In this document: one piece after another, positions 1-8,986 of the stretch
Numbering within the stretch: position 1 is the first letter of the stretch
Layout: each line of letters starts with the position of its first letter
Assembly: GCA_964461435.1 (NCBI GenBank)
Contig: CAYWUI010000010.1
Location: 16,238-80,237, forward strand
Length of the DNA: 64,000 nucleotides
Origin: G020354785 sp964461435
GTDB lineage: Bacteria; Bacteroidota; Bacteroidia; Bacteroidales; UBA10428
Direction of reading: 5' to 3'
Notes under the pieces: model-generated
The model's input: only the letters and a program-made list of their open reading frames with translations
Database searches by the model: none
What the model was told of the DNA's origin: nothing
Translations under genes and position numbers: made by a program

Positions 1-809
1 TTTTTCAGACTGAATTTCCTGATATCTGCATTTGTCATTTGCAGTATATTGTCCACCTGCTCCAGCAGTTTTTGACTTTGTTCATTTATTATACCTACAT
101 ATTTACTTATACGCGCCGGCTCTTTTATGACATCCTTGTCCGAAAGCACTTCGGCAGATAACTTCAGGGAAGTGATAGGGGTTTTAAATTCATGGGTAAG
201 ATTATCAATAAAGTCTTTCTGGATCTCTGACAATTGTTTTTGCCTCATAATAACAAATTGGCTGTATCCGAAGAATAAAATAACAACAAGGAGAATGGCC
301 ATTAGAATATACAAAATCACGAAATCAGATAAGATGTACTTTTGCCGGCCCGGGAAATAAACTCCAAAATAATATATATATTCATCGTACTTGGGAAGGG
401 GCTTATTACTTTTCCTTGCCGGTTTATCAGTCAGCTGTACGTAATTCCCATATACCATTCTGTCAGTATGGCAATCATAAATACCATACTCAAAATCCAG
501 ATTCAGGTTTATCCTTTTTAGCTCCTTTTTTAAATAGTGCTCGAGAAGTTCAGCATCTATTATGTCGTTGACATTTACAAGGTAATAGTTTGAGGAATAC
601 TGGTAAACAACATTTTCATACGGCAATGTGGTATTGTTGTATTCACTGAGAATTTCAGCTACATTTCTAAGTGCTATTTGTATTGATTGATTTAGCTGCC
701 TTTCTCTTATACTGAAGTTCTTTTGCAGAAGATAAACCTGGATTACAATAATTCCTGTTATGGATATAATGCCGAGAATAATTGTCAGCCTTATTGCATT
801 TCTCTTCAT
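1..809 (-). CDS. Sensor histidine kinase, N-terminal part (cut by window edge)
   Basis: The reverse strand reads open from an ATG at 809 to the window edge (269 codons). It has an N-terminal membrane helix (about residues 7-29), a periplasmic region of about 130 residues, a second helix (about 175-195) and then the HisKA dimerisation segment with the H-box NLTHEFKTPITSL, where the histidine is the phosphate acceptor. The ATP-binding domain lies beyond base 1. This is the classical two-helix architecture of Bacteroidota sensor kinases, which pair with an OmpR-type regulator usually encoded next door. The signal sensed is unknown. The start follows an AT-rich spacer with no conflicting upstream ATG. 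Confidence 0.88.
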   Translation of the reverse strand, partial: MKRNAIRLTIILGIISITGIIVIQVYLLQKNFSIRERQLNQSIQIALRNVAEILSEYNNTTLPYENVVYQYSSNYYLVNVNDIIDAELLEHYLKKELKRINLNLDFEYGIYDCHTDRMVYGNYVQLTDKPARKSNKPLPKYDEYIYYFGVYFPGRQKYILSDFVILYILMAILLVVILFFGYSQFVIMRQKQLSEIQKDFIDNLTHEFKTPITSLKLSAEVLSDKDVIKEPARISKYVGIINEQSQKLLEQVDNILQMTNADIRKFSLK

Positions 810-964
810 AATGCTAAGTTAATCTTTCATAATATTGGTTAGTTGTCATTAACAATTTGTTAACAATTTTTATGATTTCATTAACGCATAAATTGTATAA
901 CTATTAGTATGTTTAAACTGAAAAATTATTAATGCCAATGTTAAATTTAATAATCTTTAATGCC

Positions 965-1375
965 ATGAAGTTAAAAAGAATACAATTAATATTTTTATTT
1001 CTGGGACTTATAATCCATTTTAATGCTTTGCCATATTCAGACCCCGGCAAGAATGCTGATGCCCGGGCCAGTATTAACTGGAAGGTAACATCTTATGATT
1101 TTGGGAAAATTGAACAAAATATTCCTGTAACCATAGAGTTTGAATTTGAAAATAATAGCCTTGTCCCATTGATCATAAACTATGTCAGGCCAACATGCGG
1201 CTGCACAGTTGCTGATTACCCGAAGGAACCTGTTCAGCCTGGTAAAAGCTCCAGAATAACCATAAACTATAATGCGAGGAACTTAGGGCATTTCACAAAA
1301 TCAGTAATCGTAAGTTCAAATGCCAGTGAAGGTGATACGCAGTTAGTTATTACCGGTGAAGTAATTAAAGACTGA
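965..1375 (+). CDS. DUF1573 domain secreted protein
   Basis: A 136-residue protein with a signal peptide (KLKRIQLIFLFLGLIIHFNA) followed by one DUF1573 domain, an Ig-like fold frequent in Bacteroidota. The family signature is visible: DFGKIEQ, then RPTCGCTV with the paired cysteines, then the closing beta strands ending ITGEV. Homologues are periplasmic or surface-anchored and their function is unknown. I chose the ATG at 965 over an in-frame ATG at 932 because it places a basic residue pair directly before the hydrophobic core of the signal peptide. It is monocistronic: an intrinsic terminator follows within 40 bases. Confidence 0.82.
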   Translation: MKLKRIQLIFLFLGLIIHFNALPYSDPGKNADARASINWKVTSYDFGKIEQNIPVTIEFEFENNSLVPLIINYVRPTCGCTVADYPKEPVQPGKSSRITINYNARNLGHFTKSVIVSSNASEGDTQLVITGEVIKD

Positions 1376-1412
1376 CAATATATAATACCAGTAACATACT
1401 ATCAGCTATTAA

Positions 1413-1445
1413 AAGAGAGGCCAGCCTGCTGGCCTCTCTTTTTTT
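1413..1445 (+). terminator. Intrinsic terminator after the DUF1573 gene
   Basis: AAGAGAGGCCAGC and its complement GCTGGCCTCTCTT form a near-perfect GC-rich hairpin with a very small loop, followed directly by a run of T. It ends the DUF1573 transcript. Confidence 0.9.
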
Positions 1446-1471
1446 GAGTATGCAAATTAAATTAGTATGCT

Positions 1472-1571
1472 NNNNNNNNNNNNNNNNNNNNNNNNNNNNN
1501 NNNNNNNNNNNNNNNNNNNNNNNNNNNNNNNNNNNNNNNNNNNNNNNNNNNNNNNNNNNNNNNNNNNNNNN
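1472..1571. other. Assembly gap (100 N), likely an unmerged overlap
   Basis: Exactly 100 N, the conventional placeholder for unknown length. The 18 bases before it (1454-1471) are identical to the 18 bases after it (1572-1589), as expected when two contig ends overlap but were not merged. Real missing sequence may be nil. The surrounding 1376-1750 holds the terminator and otherwise AT-rich non-coding DNA. Confidence 0.9.
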
Positions 1572-1750
1572 AAATTAAATTAGTATGCTCATTTTATTAA
1601 AACTTTAAATTTTAATTATCTTGCATTGTCAAATTTTTATACCAAGTCTTTAGTGTGAATTTTATATATTGGATACTTTTGGAATTTTGAACATATATAA
1701 TAATCAGGCAGTTAAAGTTCAACCTTTAATCCTTTGGTTAATTTATATTT

Positions 1751-4036
1751 ATGGAAAAAATACAGGAAAAGAAAAAGAGTTTTAGCACTGCACCTGTATT
1801 TCTTACTGCTATATCAACAATATTAGGTGCAATACTTTTTCTCAGGTTTGGTTTTGCAGTTGGCAGCCTGGGATTTTTAGGAGTTCTGGGTATTATTGCT
1901 ATCGGCCATGCTGTTACCATTCCGACAGCCCTTGCTATATCGGAAATAGCGACCAACCAGCGTGTCGAGGGAGGAGGAGAATATTTTATTATATCCCGTT
2001 CATTCGGATTAAATATTGGAGCCACAATAGGTATAGCACTTTATTTTTCCCAGGCTATAAGTGTCGCATTTTATGTCATAGCTTTTACCGAAGCTTTTGA
2101 GCCCTTGTTCAATTTTGTTCATGCAAAGGTTGGTATTTTACTTCCACGCCAGGTTATTAGCATTCCTTCAATGCTGGCTTTATCATTCCTTATATTGAGA
2201 AAGGGTGCAAATATGGGCGTAAAAACTCTTTATGTGATAGTTGCACTTTTGGTGCTATCCCTGGTTTTGTTTTTCCTTGGCAGTAAAGTGGGCAATGATG
2301 TGTGCGGACTCGCTGCTGATGGGGCCTCTCAACCGGTATTTCAGGGAGGTTTATTTTCTTTACACAAAGGGGGAAATTTTATGAGGGTATTTGCAATAAT
2401 CTTCCCTGCCTTTACAGGAATGACTGCAGGAGTCGGACTTTCAGGAGACCTTAAAAATCCCGGTAAGTCCATACCTATTGGAACAGTAACTGCGACATTA
2501 CTGGGTATGGCAGTATATGTATTTGTTGCATATAAAATCGCTATTTCAGCGCCTCCCGGAGTTATAACAGATGAAAATAATTTGTGTTTTATGAAAGAGA
2601 TTACTTTGTTCGGACAGATAATGATCCCGCTGGGCCTCGCAGCTTCCACATTATCATCGGCCATCGGCTCAGTGATGGTCGCTCCCCGGACTCTGCAGGC
2701 ACTCGCATTGGACAGGTCCCTGCCACTGAAAGGATTTAATGTTGCTATGGGCAAAGGTAAGGGTGAGATAAGAGAACCGTTCAACGCTACAGTAGTTACA
2801 TGTACTATTGCTTTAATCTTCGTTGCCCTGGGAAATGTGAATTCGGTAGCACAAATAATCACGATGTTTTTTATGGTCACTTACGGATCATTATGCCTGA
2901 TCTCTTTTTTATACCACTTCGGCGCAGATCCCTCCTACAGACCCGTCTTTAAATCACGCTGGTATATTTCCCTGGTAGGATTCATCATGTGTTTATGGCT
3001 TATGTTTAATATTAAACCTGCTGGCGCTACGGGTAACGGAGGAATGAGCTTCGCCTGGCCTTCAATTATAATAATGGGATTCATATATGTGGCTATTAGT
3101 TATTCGCATAAAGACAGGGGCGGACTGCAGAATATTTTCCAGGGTGTAATATTTCAGATAAGCCGAAAAATACAGGTGTTCATTCAGAAATCAAAGAAGA
3201 CTGCCAAGGAAGGCCAATGGAGACCTTCGGCAATTTGTATATCCGGCGCTTCTTTCGAGCGGAATAATGCTTTAAAGTTACTGGACTGGCTTTCATATAA
3301 ATACGGATTCGGGACCTATATACACCTGATTGAAGATTATTTCTCCAAATCCTCAAATATAAAATCCATTGAGATTCTTGATAAATTAATAGAATATGCC
3401 GACGAAAAAAGCAATGTTTACCTTGATACTATTATCTCACCCTCCTATACATCAGCTGTGGCACAAACAATTCAACTGCCAAGTATATCCGGACTGGCAA
3501 ATAATATGATAATATTTGAGTTTGATAAGGAAAATCCTGTTAATCTTAAACAAATATCTGAAAATATCCCCCTGGTAAAAGCAGGTAACCTTGACATCTG
3601 TGTATTGGGTTCATCAAGGAAGCAAATAAACTATAAACAGGGAATACATATATGGATAAGAGGTATTGATTTTGAAAATTCAAACCTGATGATTTTACTG
3701 AGCTATATAATCCTCGGACACCCTGACTGGCGAAAAGGGAAGATTAAAATTATTGATATGTGTCAGGAAAAAGATATGAAGAAGACGAGAAATGACTTAA
3801 TAGAGCTCATTCATGCGGGACATCTGCCGATATCTCCCCAGAATATTGAATTAATAAAAATTGAAGAAAACGTCAGCTATAAGTCACAGATCAATTCAAG
3901 GTCAGGTGACGCAGGCCTCACTGTCATCGGCTTCAGGGAGGAGCAATTAAAATATGATGAGCAGCTGTTTACAGGTTATGATAATGTTGGTGATATTCTT
4001 TTTGTAAATGCCACGGGGGAAAAGAAAATAAAATAA
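1751..4036 (+). CDS. Cation-chloride cotransporter-like (SLC12/APC) permease
   Basis: A 761-residue integral membrane carrier of the APC superfamily. The N-terminus carries the unwound first helix typical of the SLC12 group (ISTILGAILFLRFG), and about twelve hydrophobic segments occupy residues 15-455. The last 280 residues are a soluble cytoplasmic domain like that of bacterial and eukaryotic SLC12 cotransporters (GASFERNNALKLLDWLSYKYG; GHPDWRKGKIKIIDM). In eukaryotes the family couples Na+/K+ to Cl-; the substrate of bacterial members is poorly known and could be an amino acid. It stands alone, 95 bases ahead of zwf. Confidence 0.8.
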   Translation: MEKIQEKKKSFSTAPVFLTAISTILGAILFLRFGFAVGSLGFLGVLGIIAIGHAVTIPTALAISEIATNQRVEGGGEYFIISRSFGLNIGATIGIALYFSQAISVAFYVIAFTEAFEPLFNFVHAKVGILLPRQVISIPSMLALSFLILRKGANMGVKTLYVIVALLVLSLVLFFLGSKVGNDVCGLAADGASQPVFQGGLFSLHKGGNFMRVFAIIFPAFTGMTAGVGLSGDLKNPGKSIPIGTVTATLLGMAVYVFVAYKIAISAPPGVITDENNLCFMKEITLFGQIMIPLGLAASTLSSAIGSVMVAPRTLQALALDRSLPLKGFNVAMGKGKGEIREPFNATVVTCTIALIFVALGNVNSVAQIITMFFMVTYGSLCLISFLYHFGADPSYRPVFKSRWYISLVGFIMCLWLMFNIKPAGATGNGGMSFAWPSIIIMGFIYVAISYSHKDRGGLQNIFQGVIFQISRKIQVFIQKSKKTAKEGQWRPSAICISGASFERNNALKLLDWLSYKYGFGTYIHLIEDYFSKSSNIKSIEILDKLIEYADEKSNVYLDTIISPSYTSAVAQTIQLPSISGLANNMIIFEFDKENPVNLKQISENIPLVKAGNLDICVLGSSRKQINYKQGIHIWIRGIDFENSNLMILLSYIILGHPDWRKGKIKIIDMCQEKDMKKTRNDLIELIHAGHLPISPQNIELIKIEENVSYKSQINSRSGDAGLTVIGFREEQLKYDEQLFTGYDNVGDILFVNATGEKKIK

Positions 4037-4131
4037 ACTTTTCAACAATATAACTGTTAAAACCTTATCTAACATTCTTAAGAACCCTGGTGAGATAAAA
4101 TGGTAATTTCTTCTTATTTATATTAATATAA

Positions 4132-5661
4132 ATGAAAGTTTCTGATCCTCATATTATCGTAATTTTCGGTGCTTCGGGTGATCTTGCCAGGCGAAAACTG
4201 GTGCCTGCCCTTTACAGACTTAAGGTGCAGAAACTGCTGCCTCCAAATATCGCCATACTTGGTATTGGCAGGACCATGATGAATGATGGCCAGTTCAGGT
4301 CCAGAATGCAGGAAGGCATAGAAGAATATGCCGATGGATATGATAAGAATGTGATTTCTGATGATTTTTTAAAAAGATTATTTTACCTGCCCGTTAACAC
4401 AACTAATCCTGACGAATATAAACTTGTGAAAAAAAGGCTGACAGAATTTGATAAAACATACAATACAGGAGGTAATTATCTTTTTTACCTTGCAGTGCCC
4501 CCGGCTTTGTATGATATTATCCCGGAAAGCCTTTTTAATCAGGGATTAACCTTTAATAATGAGTCGGGCTGGAGAAGACTTGTTGTCGAAAAACCCTTTG
4601 GATATGATTTGAAATCCGCCGTAGAGCTTAATAAAAAGCTTTTAAAATATTTTTCCGAGGAACAGATTTATAGAATTGATCATTATCTGGGTAAAGAGAC
4701 TGTGCAGAATCTGCTTGTTACCCGTTTTTCAAATGGTATTTTTGAGCCGCTGTGGAACAGAAATTATATTCATCATGTGGAAATTACTGCGGCCGAACAT
4801 ATTGGTGTTGAAAACCGGGGCAGCTATTATGATAAAACAGGAGCATTGAGAGATATGGTCCAGAATCATTTGCTGCAGCTTGTTGCCCTTGTTGCCATGG
4901 AACCGCCAACCTTAATTAATTCCACATCCATAAGGAACGAAACACTTAAAGTCTTCCAGTCATTGCATTATGTGGATACTGATGAAGTAGAGAATAGTGT
5001 TATAAGGGGACAATATACCGAATCTACAATAAACGGGCAGAAGATACGCGGATATAGAAATGAACAAAATGTATCGGCTGACTCAAGAACAGAAACTTAC
5101 GTCGCCCTCAGGCTTTATATCGATAACTGGAGATGGGGAGGCATACCTTTTTATATCAGAACAGGCAAAAGACTTCCAACAATGGTCACCGAAGTTGTGG
5201 TTCATTTCAAGCCAACGCCGCATAAGCTTTTTTGTTTTAATGAGGATATGTGTAATTCAGATAATCAATTGGTAATTAGAATACAGCCTGATGAAGGAAT
5301 ACTTTTAAAATTTGGCGTCAAACTGCCGGGAGCCGGATTTAATGTCAGGGATGTTAATATGGATTTTCATTATTCAAGCCTGGCAGACAAGTATATACCT
5401 GAAGCTTATCAAAGATTACTGATGGATTGTATGCAGGGAGATTCAACATTATATATCAGAGGTGATGCAATTGAGCAGGCATGGAAGTTTGTTGATCCCA
5501 TATTGAAGGCATGGAATGACAGACCCGGAATACAGGTATACGGTTATCCGGCCGGTTCATGGGGCCCTCAAAAAGCTGATCTGCTGATTGAAGGTAAAAA
5601 TATGACATGGCGCTATCCCTGTAAAAATCTTGCGGGTGATGGCAATTATTGTGAATTGTAA
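4132..5661 (+). CDS. zwf: Glucose-6-phosphate 1-dehydrogenase
   Basis: A 509-residue enzyme oxidising glucose-6-phosphate to 6-phosphogluconolactone with NADP+, the entry to the oxidative pentose phosphate route. The N-terminal dinucleotide motif GASGDLARRKL is at residues 13-23, and the family active-site signature RIDHYLGKE, with the catalytic histidine and substrate-binding lysine, is near residue 180. EKPFGYDL and the C-terminal beta+alpha domain are intact, and the length is typical. pgl starts 14 bases after its stop, so the two form an operon that performs two consecutive steps. No 6-phosphogluconate dehydrogenase or Entner-Doudoroff gene follows. Confidence 0.96.
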   Translation: MKVSDPHIIVIFGASGDLARRKLVPALYRLKVQKLLPPNIAILGIGRTMMNDGQFRSRMQEGIEEYADGYDKNVISDDFLKRLFYLPVNTTNPDEYKLVKKRLTEFDKTYNTGGNYLFYLAVPPALYDIIPESLFNQGLTFNNESGWRRLVVEKPFGYDLKSAVELNKKLLKYFSEEQIYRIDHYLGKETVQNLLVTRFSNGIFEPLWNRNYIHHVEITAAEHIGVENRGSYYDKTGALRDMVQNHLLQLVALVAMEPPTLINSTSIRNETLKVFQSLHYVDTDEVENSVIRGQYTESTINGQKIRGYRNEQNVSADSRTETYVALRLYIDNWRWGGIPFYIRTGKRLPTMVTEVVVHFKPTPHKLFCFNEDMCNSDNQLVIRIQPDEGILLKFGVKLPGAGFNVRDVNMDFHYSSLADKYIPEAYQRLLMDCMQGDSTLYIRGDAIEQAWKFVDPILKAWNDRPGIQVYGYPAGSWGPQKADLLIEGKNMTWRYPCKNLAGDGNYCEL

Positions 5662-5675
5662 TAAATTTATTAAAA

Positions 5676-6413
5676 ATGGAACCTGGCATCAGGATATTTA
5701 GTAATGCTTCTGAAATGGCAGAAGAGCTTGTTGAAGATTTTTACAGATATACAAGCGAGCTGGGGCGGTTAAAAAAAAGCATTACTATTGCAATATCAGG
5801 GGGGACAACACCTTTATATTTTTACCGGCGGCTTGCCAGCTTCAATTCAATAAGCCCGAAGAAAATAGACTGGAAGAGGATGCATTTGTTCTGGGTTGAT
5901 GAAAGATGTGTATCTGTAAATCACCAGGATAGCAATTACGGGTCGGCACTCAGATTATTCCTGCGTATAATAGATATACCTGAAGAAAACATTCACAGAA
6001 TACGAGGTGAAAATATACCCTCTGCTGAAGCCCTGAGATATTCAGATGAGCTTCGATTATATGTCTCTTTAAGAAATAATTTTCCTTCATTTGACTGGAT
6101 TTTCCTGGGCCTCGGAGAAGACGGCCATGTAGCCTCAATATTTCCTGACCAGTTAACATTATTGTTTACGGAAAAATTCTGTGAGACGGCTGTGCACCCC
6201 CAGACAAAGCAAAATAGAATTACTCTTACAGGCAAAGTACTTATTAATGCGCGCCGTATTACATTTATTGCATCAGGTGAAAGCAAAAAGCAAATAGTGA
6301 AAGAAATAATTAACAAAGAACCTGTCGCTAAATTATATCCCGCCAGCTATATCAAATCTGTCGGAGGAAGACTGGAATGGTATCTCGATAAACAGGCTGC
6401 CAGTCTTATATAA
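5676..6413 (+). CDS. pgl: 6-phosphogluconolactonase
   Basis: A 245-residue cytosolic hydrolase converting 6-phosphoglucono-lactone to 6-phosphogluconate, of the DevB/Pgl type related to glucosamine-6-phosphate deaminase. Visible motifs are ISGGTTPLYFYRRL (phosphate binding), FWVDERCV and LGLGEDGHVASIFP, which carries the conserved catalytic-pocket Asp/Gly/His. It is translated from the same operon as zwf, 14 bases downstream, which settles the assignment against the deaminase alternative. Confidence 0.95.
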   Translation: MEPGIRIFSNASEMAEELVEDFYRYTSELGRLKKSITIAISGGTTPLYFYRRLASFNSISPKKIDWKRMHLFWVDERCVSVNHQDSNYGSALRLFLRIIDIPEENIHRIRGENIPSAEALRYSDELRLYVSLRNNFPSFDWIFLGLGEDGHVASIFPDQLTLLFTEKFCETAVHPQTKQNRITLTGKVLINARRITFIASGESKKQIVKEIINKEPVAKLYPASYIKSVGGRLEWYLDKQAASLI

Positions 6414-6496
6414 AAGAAAACCTGACTTTAATAAATATATATCATAAGTTTATCAAATAAACAGACCGCCAGCTTCCAAAACCTGTTATATATTGA

Positions 6497-6504
6497 TACC
6501 TTTG
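6497..6504 (+). promoter_or_regulatory. Candidate -7 promoter element (TACCTTTG)
   Basis: Matches the Bacteroidota sigma-factor -7 consensus TAnnTTTG and lies 26 bases before the receiver gene at 6531. The -33 region at the right distance is a poor match, so this is a half-supported promoter. Confidence 0.45.
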
Positions 6505-6530
6505 AAACATATTCATACAGTGAGATTTTA

Positions 6531-7016
6531 ATGAATAGCCATAAATTACCCGTAATATTTGTTGTAGATAATAACCAGCTGTTCCGGAAATTAACTGTAC
6601 GTTATCTTGATGTAGCAGATTTTCATGAAGTACTCACTTTTCCTGATGCAGGGGAATGTTTAAAATTTATTGACCTTCACCCGGACATAATTGTTACCGA
6701 CCTGTATTACGGTGAAAATAAAATCAACGGTGTTGATTTGTTAATTAAAGCAAAGTCACTGAGTCCGAAAACCAAATTTATTTTTTTGTCTTCAACGGCA
6801 GATATTGAGACTGCCATAAAGACAATTCATTTAGGCGCTGTGGATTTTATTGTTAAAAGCAAGACAGCATTAAATAAATTATTAATAAGAATAAAGCAGC
6901 TTGTTGATTTTAACAGGGAAATAAAAAAAGCCAATACTGTAAATATTAAACTGGCTTTGTCCCTGGCAGCCTTAATAATAACATTTGTGTGCCTGGTATT
7001 CCTTTATGGCCATTAA
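6531..7016 (+). CDS. Stand-alone response-regulator receiver with C-terminal membrane anchor
   Basis: A 161-residue protein. Residues 7-130 are a REC domain: the acidic pocket includes the Asp of VVDNN, the phospho-acceptor Asp is in IIVTDLYYG, the Ser/Thr switch is in FLSSTAD, and the conserved Lys is in FIVKSK. No DNA-binding or enzymatic output follows. Instead the C-terminus is one hydrophobic helix (LALSLAALIITFVCLVFLYG) preceded by Lys/Arg/Asn residues, which suggests a tail-anchored receiver facing the cytoplasm. It may act as a phosphate sink, a phosphorelay intermediate or a membrane-local interaction module. No cognate kinase is adjacent; the previous genes are metabolic. Confidence 0.85.
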   Translation: MNSHKLPVIFVVDNNQLFRKLTVRYLDVADFHEVLTFPDAGECLKFIDLHPDIIVTDLYYGENKINGVDLLIKAKSLSPKTKFIFLSSTADIETAIKTIHLGAVDFIVKSKTALNKLLIRIKQLVDFNREIKKANTVNIKLALSLAALIITFVCLVFLYGH

Positions 7017-7039
7017 CTGCCAGGTTTTTACCTTCTGTA

Positions 7040-8980
7040 TTAGAAATTTGCCTTGCTTATGGTAAGATCATTATTATAATTGATGATACTGACTGACATG
7101 TTTTCGACGCCTGCGTTTATGTCTTTTCTTTTGAATATATAATCCGACAGCAGCATATCAATTTTCAAAAATTCAATGCAGCGGGGGAAATATTTACCAT
7201 AGTCCCTTAAAGCAGAAAGAGCATAAAAGGTGATATCATAACCTAAAAAACAATAATTGAAACCTTTGGCCGTCATCACATATGGCTCATATTTATATAT
7301 GCTCCTGCATTTGGCGATGAAGCGTTTGGTATCCTTATTCTTATAATCTATATAGAAAGGCGCATAAATTTTTAGCTGAAGGTCGTGCAGATACTCAATA
7401 TCTATATTATTCCATGTTTGCCATACAGGGTTTCCGAAAACATTTATATGGAAATCCTTCTGATACCTGCGTAACCTGTTCACAGCATCCATAACATATG
7501 CTTCATCTGATGAGGATACATATACAATATTGTCTTTATCTTCAGATAATGCATAAAGAATATTATCACTTAGCGAATCATTGAAAATTACTTCTTTGTA
7601 TAATATGTTCCTATATGTTGAATCAGCATAAAAATTGGAAAAAAGCCTTTCCCTGAAAAAATCAATTTCCTTAATGGCATTAGTATCTCCATTATGAACA
7701 ACCATTATGTTTTTATCATAATATTGCGAAATATAGTCAGCCAAAACGTTCAGCTCAGTTTGCCTGGAGGGCATAACCTGCATGATAAAGGGATTATCTT
7801 CAATCAAATCGGTTTTAGCAGATAAGGGAGATGCAACAACTATCTGATGCTGCCTGGCAAATTCAGCTATCAGTTTAACATTTTCCGGGAAAACAGGACC
7901 AATAATTATATCGGGTTTGAAGACCTCCAGTTCCTTAATTATCTTTCTTACCGTATTCGTATCTCTCTCCGTATCCCTTACCAGCATCTTTATTGACCTT
8001 ACTGAGTTTTTCAGGGAATCAACAGCCAGCAGCACGCCCTCATAGAATTCAATAAAACTGCTTCCTATAGTAGTTTTTTTCCTGCAAGATTCATAGTAAT
8101 ACTTATCTGTCAGGAGCATTGTGTCATTTTCCATTTTCTGAACTTCTGCAAATTCTCTGCTAAAGAAAGGCAACAGCAAGGCAACCTTAATAGTATCTTT
8201 TAATCCTTCAATTGAGTCACATTCGTTTTCACTTAATGGATTTATATATTTATCCATGTATAAATCGATTGAATCTTGAATGACCTGCAGGGTGTCTATG
8301 TAAAGGACCCCCGGCCTGGGAATTTTAATTATCTGTCCCGCCTTTAACCCCCATCTTAGCTCTTCGTTATAATTGATTATTTCTGGTATTGGAACACCAA
8401 ATCTTTTTGAGATGGAATATAATGTATCGTTCTCATTAACAGTATAGAAAATAAATTTATCTCCCAATTCATCTTTTTCCATAATCTGGCCGAGAATGCT
8501 CCTTCTGGGAATTTTTAAAACCTGCCCCTGTTTTAAGCCCGACTTTATCTCCTCATTATATTTGTATATTATCTCTACCGGGACATTGTATTTTTTTGAA
8601 ATAAAATAAATTGTATGGCCCGGTTTTACTTTATGGTAGATAAAATCGTCCTTGCTGAATCCGCCAGATTCATCATCAGATCTCTGTATATATGTTTTTA
8701 TCGGTATTTTTAATGCCTGCCCCGGTTTGATCATTTCTGTCGTTATTTCGGGATTTTCATTTTTTATGTCTGCTTCAGCAACTCCATATGCCCTGCTTAT
8801 TGAATATAATGTCTGTCCCTTCTGCACAGTATGAATGTAATACAATTTGCCATTCAGGATAACTTTTTCTGACGAACGCACTATTTGACCAGTTTGTTCC
8901 TGCGCAGAAACAGCGAAATATTGAAGAATGAATATCAGGCCTAAGAGGCATCTTGTAAAGTATTTTAAATGTATATTCAT
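7040..8980 (-). CDS. LysM-repeat protein with periplasmic-binding-protein type I domain
   Basis: A 646-residue exported protein with a signal peptide ending about residue 26 (QYFAVSAQ). Three LysM repeats follow (about 50-93, 115-157 and 178-220; each has the pattern YxIxxGxTLYxIS...GQxLKIP), which bind peptidoglycan or related glycans. The rest (about 260-640) resembles the two-lobed receptor fold of amino-acid ABC binding proteins and LpoA-like regulators (IKMLVRDTERDTNTVRKI; PDIIIGPVFPENVK; ASPLSAKTDLIEDNPF). It is a common Bacteroidota architecture, probably a cell-wall-associated factor and not a nutrient-binding protein, because no ABC permease is nearby. It begins 6 bases after purC on the same transcript. 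Confidence 0.82.
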   Translation of the reverse strand: MNIHLKYFTRCLLGLIFILQYFAVSAQEQTGQIVRSSEKVILNGKLYYIHTVQKGQTLYSISRAYGVAEADIKNENPEITTEMIKPGQALKIPIKTYIQRSDDESGGFSKDDFIYHKVKPGHTIYFISKKYNVPVEIIYKYNEEIKSGLKQGQVLKIPRRSILGQIMEKDELGDKFIFYTVNENDTLYSISKRFGVPIPEIINYNEELRWGLKAGQIIKIPRPGVLYIDTLQVIQDSIDLYMDKYINPLSENECDSIEGLKDTIKVALLLPFFSREFAEVQKMENDTMLLTDKYYYESCRKKTTIGSSFIEFYEGVLLAVDSLKNSVRSIKMLVRDTERDTNTVRKIIKELEVFKPDIIIGPVFPENVKLIAEFARQHQIVVASPLSAKTDLIEDNPFIMQVMPSRQTELNVLADYISQYYDKNIMVVHNGDTNAIKEIDFFRERLFSNFYADSTYRNILYKEVIFNDSLSDNILYALSEDKDNIVYVSSSDEAYVMDAVNRLRRYQKDFHINVFGNPVWQTWNNIDIEYLHDLQLKIYAPFYIDYKNKDTKRFIAKCRSIYKYEPYVMTAKGFNYCFLGYDITFYALSALRDYGKYFPRCIEFLKIDMLLSDYIFKRKDINAGVENMSVSIINYNNDLTISKANF

Positions 8981-8986
8981 TTTTAA

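Noticed and set aside
1454..1589. Direct repeats around the first N gap as a biological repeat or target-site duplication.
   Set aside because: An identical sequence exactly at both gap edges is better explained by overlapping contig ends.
2341..2880. 179-codon minus-strand frame inside the permease gene.
   Set aside because: Shadow of the membrane protein reading frame; biased composition and no motifs.
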